From Skermanella rosea (GTDB taxonomy: Bacteria > Pseudomonadota > Alphaproteobacteria > Azospirillales > Azospirillaceae), in the NCBI RefSeq assembly GCF_016806835.2, contig NZ_CP086111.1, forward strand, positions 6,034,632-6,098,631: 64,000 nt of DNA, in the 5' to 3' direction. Below, in pieces: positions 27,641-36,019 of the stretch (its first letter is position 1; every line of letters begins with the position of its first letter). The position numbers and the translations under genes are program-made. Below the pieces are notes generated by a model that had not been told where the DNA came from, ran no database searches, and was given only the letters and a program-made list of their open reading frames with translations.

Positions 27641-28525
27641 ATGACGGCGCGCAAACCCGACGGTCCCATGGGGTCGCCCCTGCTCGGCATCGCCCGCCTG
27701 GTCGTGTACGGCGTCTTCACGGTCCTGCTGATGCCGGTGCAGGCCCTGCTGGTGTTGCTGCGCTCACCCCTGCGCCACCGCCTGCCCAGGGCCTACCACG
27801 CGGCCTGCACGCGCATCCTGGGCCTGCAGGTCGCCGTGACGGGCCGGCCGGCGCTGTCGCGTCCCACGCTCGTCGTCTCCAACCATTCCTCCTACCTGGA
27901 CATCATCGTCCTGGGCTCGCTGGTTCCCGGCTCCTTCGTGGCCAAGACGGAGGTGGGGGGATGGCCCTTCTTCGGCCTGCTGGCCAAGCTCCAGCAGACC
28001 GTGTTCGTCGATCGCAAGGCGCGCAACGCCGGGACCCACCGCGACGACATGCGCAGCCGGCTGGAGGACGGCGACATCCTGATCCTGTTCCCCGAAGGGA
28101 CCTCCTCCGACGGCAACCGGACCCTGCCGTTCAAGACGGCGTTGTTCAGCGTCGCTGCGCTTCGTGTGGATGACCGTCCGATCAGGGTCCAGCCGGTGTC
28201 GGTCACCGCGGTCAAGCTGGACGGGATCCCCCTGGGACGGGCACTGCGGCCGTTCTACGCCTGGTACGGCGACATGGAGCTGGTCGGCCATGTCTGGCAG
28301 ATGGTCAAGCTGGGCCGGGTGACGGTGCAGGTGGAATTCCACGAGCCGGTCGACGTGGAGGCGTTCGGCAGCCGCAAGGCGCTGGCCGACCATTGCTGGC
28401 GCGTGGTCGCCGCCGGGGTCGACCGCGCGGTCTCGGGGCGGGGGATGGCGGTGCCGCCGCCCCGCCGCCCGGCGGCTTCCGAAGGGACCGGCGGAAGCGC
28501 CGTGGCGGGCGCCGCAGCAGGATGA
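27641..28525 (+). CDS. olsA: Lyso-ornithine lipid O-acyltransferase (PlsC family)
   Basis: OlsA adds the second acyl chain to lyso-ornithine lipid. The 294-residue protein has an N-terminal membrane helix, the catalytic HxxxxD as NHSSYLDI, and the phosphate/substrate loop FPEGTSSDGN. PlsC-type enzymes also acylate lysophosphatidate, and a 1-acyl-glycerol-3-phosphate acyltransferase role cannot be excluded from sequence alone. The close olsB neighbour favours OlsA. The C-terminal 30 residues are low-complexity Pro/Ala/Gly. Confidence 0.82.
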   Translation: MTARKPDGPMGSPLLGIARLVVYGVFTVLLMPVQALLVLLRSPLRHRLPRAYHAACTRILGLQVAVTGRPALSRPTLVVSNHSSYLDIIVLGSLVPGSFVAKTEVGGWPFFGLLAKLQQTVFVDRKARNAGTHRDDMRSRLEDGDILILFPEGTSSDGNRTLPFKTALFSVAALRVDDRPIRVQPVSVTAVKLDGIPLGRALRPFYAWYGDMELVGHVWQMVKLGRVTVQVEFHEPVDVEAFGSRKALADHCWRVVAAGVDRAVSGRGMAVPPPRRPAASEGTGGSAVAGAAAG

Positions 28526-28545
28526 CGCGGCGCCGGGCGCGCCGG

Positions 28546-29073
28546 TCAGGCGCGTTCGTTCGCGAGGCGCGCGGCGTTGGCGGAAGCCACCTTGTGGATC
28601 GGCACCAGCCCCGCATCGGCCATCCGGATCACGGCCTCGGTCAGCTTGATTGCCGCGTTCGTGGCATTGACGAAGCTGCACTGGACATAGTTCTGCTGGA
28701 CGCGGACGATGTCGGCGGGCGTGCGGCAGGTCGCCAGCTCCGTCACGGCCTTCGTGGTCGTGCCGGCCTGGCCCATGAACCACGCGCTCCAGCCCTCGAA
28801 CATGGCCCTGTAGCTGTCCATCATCGCGTGGTGGGACTCGATGGCCGCCTCGATCTTCTCCTGGCCCATCAGGGTGAATTCCGGATTGGTCATCGCCACG
28901 GGGTCGCCGACCGCCTGCATCATCATCGCGGTGCGGTAGCCGATCGTCTGCACCGAGGCGAGAGCCATCTCCTGGGTCTTTTCGGCGGTGCGCGCGAGAT
29001 CCTGCCCTGCTGCGACGAGGCGGCCGAGATTGCGGCGGTGGGCGGCGATAGCGCGCGGGGAAGCGATCATCAT
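28546..29073 (-). CDS. Phasin-like protein
   Basis: This all-helical, 175-residue protein has phasin-family features: no signal, no Cys-rich region, amphipathic helices, and the segment YRAMFEGWSAWFMGQAGTTT typical of granule-associated proteins. The start is chosen at the tandem ATG (MMIASPRAIAAHRR); a GTG just upstream is possible. Phasins coat polyhydroxyalkanoate granules. No PHA synthase is nearby, so the call rests on the sequence pattern alone. It converges on olsA. Confidence 0.6.
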   Translation of the reverse strand: MMIASPRAIAAHRRNLGRLVAAGQDLARTAEKTQEMALASVQTIGYRTAMMMQAVGDPVAMTNPEFTLMGQEKIEAAIESHHAMMDSYRAMFEGWSAWFMGQAGTTTKAVTELATCRTPADIVRVQQNYVQCSFVNATNAAIKLTEAVIRMADAGLVPIHKVASANAARLANERA

Positions 29074-29207
29074 GGGTTTCACATCGTTATGGAAAGCGGC
29101 GCGCGCGCGGGAAGGCCGGCGGTGCCTCACACAAGGGCAACGTACCCCAAGCCGCGGCGTTCCGCATCCAAAATGCTGCAGTGCAAAAAAAACAGGGTGC
29201 CGGAATC

Positions 29208-29978
29208 TCAGATGCCGGCGCCGTCGCTGACCGACTCGGACAGGGCTGCCCGGATGGTTCGGACGGTGTCGGCGAAGTGGACGGTGTCCCGTTCGCGCGG
29301 GCGTGCCAGGTCCACGTCGAAGTCGCGGACGATCCCGGCCGGCTTGCCGCCCAGCAGCACGACCCGGTCCGCCAGATAGACGGCCTCGTCCAGGTCGTGG
29401 GTCACGAACAGCATGGTCGTGCCGGTCTCGCCCCACAGCCGCAGCAGTTCGTCCTGCAGGCTCTGCCGGGTGATCGCGTCCAGGGCGGAGAACGGCTCGT
29501 CCAGCAGCAGCAGGTCCGGCCGCACCGACAGGGCGCGGGCCAGGTTGATGCGCTGGCGCTGGCCGCCGGACAGCTGGTGGGGCCAGCGCCCGGCCATGTC
29601 GGCGAGGCCGACCAGCGACAGCGTGTCGCGCGCGCGGGCCAGCCGGTCGGCCTTCGGCAGCCCGGTGCCCTCAAGCCCGAAGGCGACGTTCTCCAGGACC
29701 CGCCGCCAGGGCAGCAGCCGGGCCTCCTGGAAGACCAGGGCCACCGGGCGGCGGCCCGTCTCGGCCCCGACCGGCATCCGCACGGTGCCCGCGGCGGGGG
29801 CGGTCAGCCCGGCCAGCACGCGCAGCAGGGTCGACTTGCCAACGCCCGACGGCCCGACGACCGCCGTGAAGGAGCCGCGCTCCAGTTCCGCGGTGAAGCC
29901 GGACAGCACCGGCGGGGCCGCGCCATAGGCGATGGCGAGGTCCCGGATATCGACGACGTTTTCGGTTAGCGCTGCCAT
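29208..29978 (-). CDS. ABC importer ATPase, nitrate/sulfonate/taurine type (SsuB/TauB-like)
   Basis: The 256-residue ATPase has Walker A GPSGVGKST, signature LSGGQRQRINLARAL, Walker B LLLLDEPFSALD and H-loop FVTHDLDEAV. Start MAALTENVVDIRDLAI is chosen because longer versions run through the permease gene. It overlaps the permease stop by 13 bases, so translation is coupled. It energises uptake of a small organosulfur or related compound. The sulfur guess comes from the family and the adjacent metZ; nitrate-type or pyrimidine-precursor substrates are alternatives. Confidence 0.9.
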   Translation of the reverse strand: MAALTENVVDIRDLAIAYGAAPPVLSGFTAELERGSFTAVVGPSGVGKSTLLRVLAGLTAPAAGTVRMPVGAETGRRPVALVFQEARLLPWRRVLENVAFGLEGTGLPKADRLARARDTLSLVGLADMAGRWPHQLSGGQRQRINLARALSVRPDLLLLDEPFSALDAITRQSLQDELLRLWGETGTTMLFVTHDLDEAVYLADRVVLLGGKPAGIVRDFDVDLARPRERDTVHFADTVRTIRAALSESVSDGAGI

Positions 29979-30709
29979 CTGAGCAACCGGTCCCTGATCT
30001 GCACGAAAAGCGCGTCGGTCAGGCCGTACAGCGCCGCTATCGTGATCATGTAGACGACGACCACGTCGGTCGCCAGGAGGCTGGACGCCTGGATCATGCG
30101 CTGGCCCAAGCCTGGCACGCCGAACAGCTCGGCCGCGACCACCGCCATCCAGGCCTGCCCCAGCCCTGTCCGCACGCCGGCCAGGATGCCGGCGGTCGAT
30201 CCGGGCAGCACGATCTTGACCAGCTTGGCCCAGGTGCCGCGATGCCCGAAGGCATCGGCCACCTCCAGCAGGTCCTTGTCGATCGCCTTGGCGGCGCCGT
30301 AGGCGGCGTAGTAGTTGATCCAGAACACGCCAATGATGATGATGAAGGTCGCGGCCGCCTCGCTGATGCCGAACCAGACGATCGCGAACGGGACCCACGC
30401 AAGGCCCGGGACCGGCCGCAGCAGCCGGATCACCCACGACAGCGCCGCCTCCAGCTTGTCGTAGAGCGCCGTCGCGATGCCGAGCGCCACGCCCAGGCCG
30501 GTGCCGAGCGCCAGCCCGAGCAGGTAATGGCGGAGGCTCGCGACCACCGCGTCCAGCCAGAACCCGCCCGAGATCTCGCGCAGGAAAGCCTGCGGCAGGC
30601 TGGTGGGCGGCGGGAGGAACAGCGGCGAAACCAGGCCGAGGCGCGGGACCGCCTCCCACAGGATCAGGAAGGCGGCCAGTCCGACGAGGGCGAGCAGGGA
30701 TCGTTGCAT
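29966..30709 (-). CDS. ABC importer permease, SsuC/TauC-like
   Basis: The 247-residue inner-membrane protein has about six hydrophobic segments. The EAA loop, which contacts the ATPase, reads ADAFGHRGTWAKLVKIVLPG followed by STAGILAGVRTGLGQAWM. It lies between the binding protein gene (37 bases upstream) and the overlapping ATPase gene. Confidence 0.9.
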   Translation of the reverse strand: MQRSLLALVGLAAFLILWEAVPRLGLVSPLFLPPPTSLPQAFLREISGGFWLDAVVASLRHYLLGLALGTGLGVALGIATALYDKLEAALSWVIRLLRPVPGLAWVPFAIVWFGISEAAATFIIIIGVFWINYYAAYGAAKAIDKDLLEVADAFGHRGTWAKLVKIVLPGSTAGILAGVRTGLGQAWMAVVAAELFGVPGLGQRMIQASSLLATDVVVVYMITIAALYGLTDALFVQIRDRLLRWQR

Positions 30710-30737
30710 CAGCGGAACGTCACGGTGCCGGAACGGA

Positions 30738-30756
30738 GGCGCGCGCTCAGCGCGCC
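30738..30756 (-). other. Intercistronic hairpin at the end of the binding-protein gene
   Basis: A seven-base stem GGCGCGC/GCGCGCC with loop GCTCA spans the stop codon (tca at 30747-30749 on the plus strand). No T-run follows. Such hairpins between a binding-protein gene and its permease gene often stabilise the upstream message and keep the binding protein in excess. Confidence 0.5.
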
Positions 30757-31760
30757 GTTGCCCGGTAGAAGCTGTCGTCGAACAGCACGTTCAGGTCGGC
30801 CGCCTTCTCCAGCACGCCCAGTTGCAGCTGGAAGTCCTGCATCACCCCGGTGGCGTCCTTGATGGTCATCGGGTCGGCGACGAACTTGCTGGCCGGCGAC
30901 ACCACGGCCTTCTCGAAGGTCGCGAGGTCGGTGATGCCCTTGCCCAGGCCCTTCTGCAGGTGCTTGGCGGCCCGGTTCGGCTCCTCCTTCAGCAGGGTCG
31001 TGGCCCGGGTGTTCAGCGCGACGATCGTCTTGGCGGCCTCGGGGTTGGCCTTGACGAAGGCGCCGGTCAGCGCCAGCACCGAACCCGGCTGGTTGGGCAG
31101 CATCTGGCCGCCCAGCGCCAGCAGCTTGGTGTTCGGATCGCGCTGCCGGACCACGGTCAGGGTCGGCTCGCGGATCGTCGCGGCATCGACGGCGCCGGCC
31201 AGCAGCGCCTGCTGGGTCGCCTCGATCCCCATGGCGGTGATCTGGTAAGTGGCGGGATCGGCCTTCACGACGTTCTGCAGCCAGTAGCGCAGGACGGTGT
31301 CGGGCACGGATCCGGGCGGCTGGGTCGCGATGCGGACCGGGCGGCCCTCCTGCTCGACGAACTCCTTGAAGCCGGCGGCGGTCGCGGCGTTCGCCTGGGT
31401 GCCGAAACCGCCGCGCCCGACCACGGTCATCTCCTCGATCGCGGCGGAGGCGTAGACCTTCACGTCGATGCCGCGGGCGCTCGCCACCATGATCGGGCCG
31501 ATTCCGCCGTAATAGGCGTCGAGCGTGCCCGAGGCCAGGGCGCTGATCATGGCCGGGCCCGACTCGAACTGCGTGAGCTTGAGGTTGAGCCCGGCGTCCT
31601 TGGCCCAGCCCTCGCCGTCGATGACGAACAGCTGTCCGGACCCGACCACGGGGATGAACCCGACGCGCACGTCGGCGGCCTGGGCCGCCGATGCGCCGCC
31701 GGCGATCAGAACAGCGGCTGCGGCCGCGAGACGGCGCGCCTTGGACAACAGAGTCGACAT
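30747..31760 (-). CDS. ABC importer periplasmic substrate-binding protein (SsuA/NMT1-like)
   Basis: At 337 residues, starting at MSTLLSKARR, it has a signal peptide cut near AAQA-ADVR and the type-2 periplasmic fold (VRVGFIPVVGSGQLFVIDGE, GLNLKLTQFESGPAMISALA). The family binds sulfonates, nitrate or thiamine precursors. It is preceded by its own promoter-like sequence and a palindrome, although metZ lies upstream on the same strand. Confidence 0.9.
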   Translation of the reverse strand: MSTLLSKARRLAAAAAVLIAGGASAAQAADVRVGFIPVVGSGQLFVIDGEGWAKDAGLNLKLTQFESGPAMISALASGTLDAYYGGIGPIMVASARGIDVKVYASAAIEEMTVVGRGGFGTQANAATAAGFKEFVEQEGRPVRIATQPPGSVPDTVLRYWLQNVVKADPATYQITAMGIEATQQALLAGAVDAATIREPTLTVVRQRDPNTKLLALGGQMLPNQPGSVLALTGAFVKANPEAAKTIVALNTRATTLLKEEPNRAAKHLQKGLGKGITDLATFEKAVVSPASKFVADPMTIKDATGVMQDFQLQLGVLEKAADLNVLFDDSFYRATAR

Positions 31761-31802
31761 GACGGGAACTCCCTGGACGAAAGCCGAAACTACAAGCCCG
31801 GC

Positions 31803-31831
31803 TATATAGAGGGAGGGGGCGAGGCGTGCAA
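31803..31831 (-). promoter_or_regulatory. Predicted sigma-70 promoter of the ABC importer operon
   Basis: On the minus strand TTGCAC (31831-31826) and TATATA (31808-31803) are exactly 17 bases apart, about 43 bases before the binding-protein ATG. A perfect palindrome lies just upstream of the -35 element. Confidence 0.65.
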
Positions 31832-31835
31832 GCTG

Positions 31836-31862
31836 AAGTGTGAAATCCCGCATTTCACACTT
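31836..31862. promoter_or_regulatory. Perfect 11-base inverted repeat, candidate operator
   Basis: The arms AAGTGTGAAAT and ATTTCACACTT are separated by CCCGC. The site ends four bases upstream of the -35 element of the importer promoter, a position typical of activator binding. It could alternatively form the end of the metZ transcript, but no T-run follows on the minus strand. Confidence 0.6.
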
Positions 31863-31876
31863 TCGAAATGCCTAAA

Positions 31877-33097
31877 TCAGATCCGGGCCAGCGCCTGGTC
31901 CAGATCCTCGATCAGGTCGGCAGCGTCCTCCAGCCCGACAGACAGGCGGATGCTGGCCGGGCTGATCCCGACCGCCGCCTTGTCCTCGTCGGTCAGCTTC
32001 TGGTGGGTGCTGGTCGCGGGATGGGTGATCAGGCTCTTGCTGTCGCCCAGGTTGTTGGAGATCTTGACGATCCGAAGCCCGTTCATCAGCCGGAATGCCT
32101 CCGCCTTGCCGCCGGCGACGTCGAAGGCGATCAGCGTGCTGCCGCCGCCCATCTGGCGCTGCGCCAACTCGTACTGGGGATGGCTCTTCAGGCCGGGATA
32201 GAGCGTCCTGGCGATCTTGGCGTGCCCGTCCAGGAACTCCGCGATCCGCTGGGCCGCGTCGGTCTGGGCGGCGACCCGCAGGTCCATGGTCTCCAGCCCC
32301 TTCAGCAGCAGCCAGGCGTTGAACGGGCTCAGCGCCGGGCCGGTGTGGCGCAGGAAGGGGGCCAGCGTCTCGGCGAACTTGTCGTCGCACAGGATGGCAC
32401 CGCCCAGGCACCGGCCCTGGCCGTCGATATGCTTGGTCGCTGAATAAACCACGATGTCGGCGCCGAACTCCAATGGCCGCTGGAGCACCGGCGTCGCGAA
32501 CACGTTGTCGACCACCACGCGGGCGCCGGCGGCATGGGCCAGTTCGCAGACCAGGCCCAGGTCCACGATGTCGAGCATCGGGTTGGACGGCGTCTCCAGG
32601 AACACGACGTTGGCCGGGCGGCCCAGGGCTTCGCGCCACTCCTCCGCCTTGGTGCCGTCCACCAGGGTCGTTTCGATCCCGTACTGGGGTGCCAGGTTCT
32701 TGACGATGTGCAGGCAGGACCCGAACAGCGCGCGCGGCGCCACGATGCGGTCGCCCGCCTTGAGCTGGCACATCAGGGCCGCGAACACCGCCGCCATGCC
32801 GCTGCCGGTGGCGAAACAGCGTTGCGCCCCCTCGTACGCCGCCAGCCGGTCCTCGAACATGGCGACGGTCGGGTTGCGGAAGCGCGAATAGACATAGCGC
32901 AGCCCGTCGGTCGCGAAGGCGGCCTCGGCCTCCTCCGCCGAGCCGTAGACATAGCCCGAGGTCATGAAGATCGCTTCGCAGGTCTCGTCGAAGCCGGTCC
33001 GCAGGGTCCCGGCATGGACCATGCGGGTGCGCGGCCGCAGCTTCGCGGGGGTGGCCGCGGGATTGCCGTTCTCGGGGAAAGTATCGTTCTTGGTCAT
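31877..33097 (-). CDS. metZ: O-succinylhomoserine sulfhydrylase
   Basis: This PLP enzyme makes homocysteine from O-succinylhomoserine and sulfide (direct sulfhydrylation). The 406-residue sequence follows the Cys/Met metabolism PLP family: TSGYVYGSAEEAEAAF near the N terminus, the cofactor Lys in VYSATKHIDGQGR, and SLGDSKSLITHPATSTH (here NLGDSKSLITHPATSTHQ) near the C terminus. The strongest support for methionine biosynthesis is a SAM-II riboswitch in the leader. It is the first minus-strand gene of this block and precedes the sulfonate-type importer. Confidence 0.94.
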   Translation of the reverse strand: MTKNDTFPENGNPAATPAKLRPRTRMVHAGTLRTGFDETCEAIFMTSGYVYGSAEEAEAAFATDGLRYVYSRFRNPTVAMFEDRLAAYEGAQRCFATGSGMAAVFAALMCQLKAGDRIVAPRALFGSCLHIVKNLAPQYGIETTLVDGTKAEEWREALGRPANVVFLETPSNPMLDIVDLGLVCELAHAAGARVVVDNVFATPVLQRPLEFGADIVVYSATKHIDGQGRCLGGAILCDDKFAETLAPFLRHTGPALSPFNAWLLLKGLETMDLRVAAQTDAAQRIAEFLDGHAKIARTLYPGLKSHPQYELAQRQMGGGSTLIAFDVAGGKAEAFRLMNGLRIVKISNNLGDSKSLITHPATSTHQKLTDEDKAAVGISPASIRLSVGLEDAADLIEDLDQALARI

Positions 33098-33178
33098 GGT
33101 GTCGTCGCTCCGCCCGCCGTTGCGGGTACACAGAAAGCCCCGACCGACAAGGGATCGAGGCGCGGATGCGACTCCAAA

Positions 33179-33235
33179 CCTTTTTAGCAGCTTATTTTAC
33201 GTGGCCTGCAAGCCGGTCGCCAAATCACCACGTTT
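33179..33235 (-). promoter_or_regulatory. SAM-II riboswitch (metA motif) controlling metZ
   Basis: Read on the minus strand, the element has the SAM-II core: ACGTGGTGATTT, then CTTGCAGGCCACGTAAA, then GCTAAAAAGG. The P1 stem CGTGG (33232-33228) pairs with CCACG (33204-33200). The A-rich segment with GCTAAAAAGG forms the second pseudoknot pairing with the loop. It ends about 80 bases before the metZ ATG. SAM binding is known to shut down expression of metA, metX or metZ genes in this class. Confidence 0.92.
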
Positions 33236-33368
33236 CGCGGGTTCTAGCCGGAGCGGGGGAGGGCGTCAAGATCCATGTCGAAAGCGCCGCGGCCCCGGTG
33301 CCGCGCCGCCGCGCATACGTCTTATTAACTATGTTTCTGTACTCAGGGCCTCTGCTTTTGTCTCAATC

Positions 33369-35288
33369 ATGCTCAGACTCTCCGGGTCGCTGATGAAAAC
33401 CTTCCTTAAACGGCACGCGCGGGTGATCTCGATCGTGGCAGCCCTGGTCGTCACCGGGGCGCTTACCGGCGGCGCCGGGCTGGCCTATGTCTACGCCTCC
33501 GGCTCCGGCGGTGCGGCGGCACTGCTCAGCCGGATCGACCGGCAGGAGGTCGGGCAGAGCGAGTTCGCCGATCGTCTCGCCGCCGGACGGATCGCCTCCC
33601 TCGCCGTCGCCGGCAACCGGATCGAATTCACCGACCGCGACGGCGTCCAGGGCGTCACCACCGTCCTGTGGACCGACGCCCTGCGTCAGGCGGTCGCGGC
33701 CCCCGGCATCCCCATGACCGTCGAGCCGGCGGAGGGCGGCGCCCTGCTGACCACCAACCGCTGGCTCGACGTGCTGCTGAAGCTGAACATGGTGGGCTTC
33801 CTGGCCTTCGCCCTGGTCTTCATGGTCGGCATGATGCGCTCGCCGGTCAAGAAGGCGGGCACCGCCACCTCCCACGTCCGGTTCTCCGACGTGGCCGGCG
33901 TGGACGAGGCGAGAGCCGAACTGACCGAGCTGGTCGATTTCCTCAAGCACCCGGCCCGGTTCAAGGGCATCGGCGCCGGCATCCCCAAGGGCGTCCTCCT
34001 GGTCGGTCCTCCCGGCACCGGAAAGACCCTGCTGGCCCGCGCCGTGGCGGGGGAGGCGGGGGTGCCGTTCTACGCCGTCACCGGGTCCGACTTCGTGGAG
34101 ATGTATGTCGGCGTCGGCGCCGCGCGCATCCGCCGGCTGTTCCGCGACGCCCGCAAGCGAGCGCCCTGCATCCTGTTCATCGACGAGATCGACGCGCTGG
34201 CCCGGGCCCGCGGCGCCACCTCGCCGACCGGCGGCCAGATCGAGACAGAGAACACCCTGAACCAGCTCCTAGCCGAGATGGACGGCTTCGCCCGGGCCAG
34301 CGGCCTGATCGTGATCGCGGCGACCAACCGGGTGGACGTGCTCGACCCGGCGATCGTGCGGCCCGGCCGGTTCGACCGGCACGTCTTCGTCGGCAATCCC
34401 GACATCAAGGGCCGCGCCGCCATCCTGGCGGTTCATGCCGCCCGCGTGGCGCTGGACGCCGACGTGGACCTGACGCTGGTCGCGCGCGGCACGCCCGGCA
34501 TGTCGGGCGCCGACCTCGCCAACGTCGTCAACGAGGCGGCGCTCCGGGCGGCCCGCTCGGGCCGCTCCCTGGTCTCCATGGCCGACTTCGAGCAGGCCCG
34601 CGACAAGATCGTCATGGGCGGCGAGAAGGCCACCGTCATGTCCGAGGACGAGCGCCGCCTGACCGCCTTCCACGAGGCCGGGCACGCGCTGGTCGCCTGG
34701 CGCTCCAGGCATTCCGACCCGGTCCACAAGGTCACCATCGTGCCGCGCGGCCGGTCGCTGGGCATGATGGTCCGGCTGCCGCTGGAGGACCGCTTCTGCC
34801 TGTCCCGGGCGCGGCTGGAGGCCGAGCTGGACGTGACCATGGGCGGCAGGGCGGCCGAGGAGATCGTGTTCGGCAGGGAATTCGTGACCACCGGGGCCGC
34901 CGGCGACATCCAGATGGCGACCGACATCGCGACCAAGATGGTCACCACCTGGGGCATGTCCGACCGATTCGGCATGGTCGCCTACGGCGGGGGCGCGGCA
35001 CCGGCCGCCGCGACCGCCGCGCGCTCCCCCGCCGGCGAGCCGGGCGCGCTGTCGCCCCAGGTCGCCGAGGAGGTGCGGGGCATCATCGACGCGGCATACC
35101 GCCGCGCATACGACCTGATCGCCGCCGACCTGCCCCGCCTGCACGAACTGGCCGACGGCCTGCTGCGCGACGAAACCCTCGATGCCGCCGCCGTCCGGGC
35201 CATCCTGGAGCGGGACGCGGACCGCGGGGCGCCGCCCAGCGTCAGGCTTGTCCAGGCCGATCCCGACCATTATGAAGTGGCGGTATGA
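33369..35288 (+). CDS. FtsH-type ATP-dependent zinc metalloprotease (second FtsH-like copy)
   Basis: The start is placed at ATG 33369 (639 residues) or 33393 (631). Two membrane helices flank a small periplasmic domain. The AAA module has Walker A GPPGTGKT (about residues 213-220), Walker B ILFIDEIDA and the SRH NRVDVLDPAIVRPGRFDR. The M41 protease has HEAGH (about residues 435-439) and the third-ligand region AAGDIQMATDIA. All catalytic residues are present. It is not in the usual tilS-ftsH-folP context and its C terminus is shorter and divergent, so it looks like a paralogue with its own quality-control targets. A small lipoprotein gene follows. Confidence 0.92.
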   Translation: MLRLSGSLMKTFLKRHARVISIVAALVVTGALTGGAGLAYVYASGSGGAAALLSRIDRQEVGQSEFADRLAAGRIASLAVAGNRIEFTDRDGVQGVTTVLWTDALRQAVAAPGIPMTVEPAEGGALLTTNRWLDVLLKLNMVGFLAFALVFMVGMMRSPVKKAGTATSHVRFSDVAGVDEARAELTELVDFLKHPARFKGIGAGIPKGVLLVGPPGTGKTLLARAVAGEAGVPFYAVTGSDFVEMYVGVGAARIRRLFRDARKRAPCILFIDEIDALARARGATSPTGGQIETENTLNQLLAEMDGFARASGLIVIAATNRVDVLDPAIVRPGRFDRHVFVGNPDIKGRAAILAVHAARVALDADVDLTLVARGTPGMSGADLANVVNEAALRAARSGRSLVSMADFEQARDKIVMGGEKATVMSEDERRLTAFHEAGHALVAWRSRHSDPVHKVTIVPRGRSLGMMVRLPLEDRFCLSRARLEAELDVTMGGRAAEEIVFGREFVTTGAAGDIQMATDIATKMVTTWGMSDRFGMVAYGGGAAPAAATAARSPAGEPGALSPQVAEEVRGIIDAAYRRAYDLIAADLPRLHELADGLLRDETLDAAAVRAILERDADRGAPPSVRLVQADPDHYEVAV

Positions 35289-35331
35289 ACCGGCCCGACC
35301 GCGACCGAGCCGCAATGATCAAGGTGCCGCA

Positions 35332-35712
35332 ATGAAGAAGTTCCTCCTGGCCGCCGCCGTCCTCGCCCTTGCGGGATGCGCCGACAAGCCCGCCGGGCCG
35401 GGCGCCGCCGTGGTGACCCCGGAAGCCGCCCCCCTGATCACGCTGGATGACAGCGACCGCACGATCATCGACGAGACCCTGCAGACGGCGTCGCGCGGGG
35501 GCGTCGGCAAGCCGGTCCAGTGGTCCAACCCGGCGACCGGCAAGAATGGCGCCGTCACGGTGATCCGCCAGGGCTATACCCGCGACGGCAAGCTCTGCCA
35601 GGAATTCCATCTGGTCGCCAGCAAGGGCGTCGTCCGCGCCCAGCAGGTCGGCAAGGCCTGCCGCCAGTCGGGCAAATGGTCCCCCGAAGGCGGCTACACC
35701 CTGGGGAGCTGA
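35332..35712 (+). CDS. Small lipoprotein, 17-kDa-antigen-like
   Basis: The 126-residue product has a lipobox (LALAGCAD) with the modified Cys at about residue 18. The mature domain has TLQTASRGGVGKPVQWSNPA, ending in the RDGKLCQEFHLVASKG region and two further Cys (C in KLCQEF and KACRQS) that could pair in the periplasm. The pattern resembles the surface-antigen/RcnB-neighbouring lipoproteins of Proteobacteria. It starts 43 bases after the FtsH-like gene and is likely co-transcribed with it. Confidence 0.82.
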   Translation: MKKFLLAAAVLALAGCADKPAGPGAAVVTPEAAPLITLDDSDRTIIDETLQTASRGGVGKPVQWSNPATGKNGAVTVIRQGYTRDGKLCQEFHLVASKGVVRAQQVGKACRQSGKWSPEGGYTLGS

Positions 35713-35770
35713 AGCTTTCCCCAGGCACCATCCGGATAGCGGCTGGGGAGATTGCCGCGAAGGCGGAAGC

Positions 35771-36019
35771 TTAATCCGCCGAGTGGCCCTCCACCTCCGC
35801 GAAGTTCCTGATCACGGCATCCCCCTCGGGAAATTGGGCGACGGCGGACTGATCGACCCTTGATGTCTCGCCAAGCGCGGCCTGGGTCAGGCGCCGCGAT
35901 TCACGCAGCTCATGCAGCGCTATCTCGTTGCGCAGGAGGTTCTTTCTATCCTCGAGCCGAGCCTTGCTTTCAGGGCTCATCTTGGATCGCAGGCCTGCGA
36001 AGCTCTTGCGTCCACTCAT
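35771..36019 (-). pseudogene. Remnant HigA-type antitoxin (XRE family) with internal deletion
   Basis: The 82-residue frame starts like XRE antitoxins of the HigBA type: KSFAGLRSKMSPESKARLED, then LHELRESRRLTQAALGE and VDQSAVAQ. It then jumps straight to the C-terminal FPEGDAVIRNFAEVE. Intact relatives have about 25-30 residues between these blocks, comprising the rest of the HTH and the linker. The frame is kept, so a shortened protein may still be made, but DNA binding is unlikely. Its ATG overlaps the TGA of the toxin remnant by four bases, as in intact pairs. Confidence 0.72.

Noticed and set aside
31836..31862. Palindrome as a CRP/FNR site
   Set aside because: TGTGA and TCACA are present but separated by 11 bases instead of six, so it does not fit the CRP consensus.
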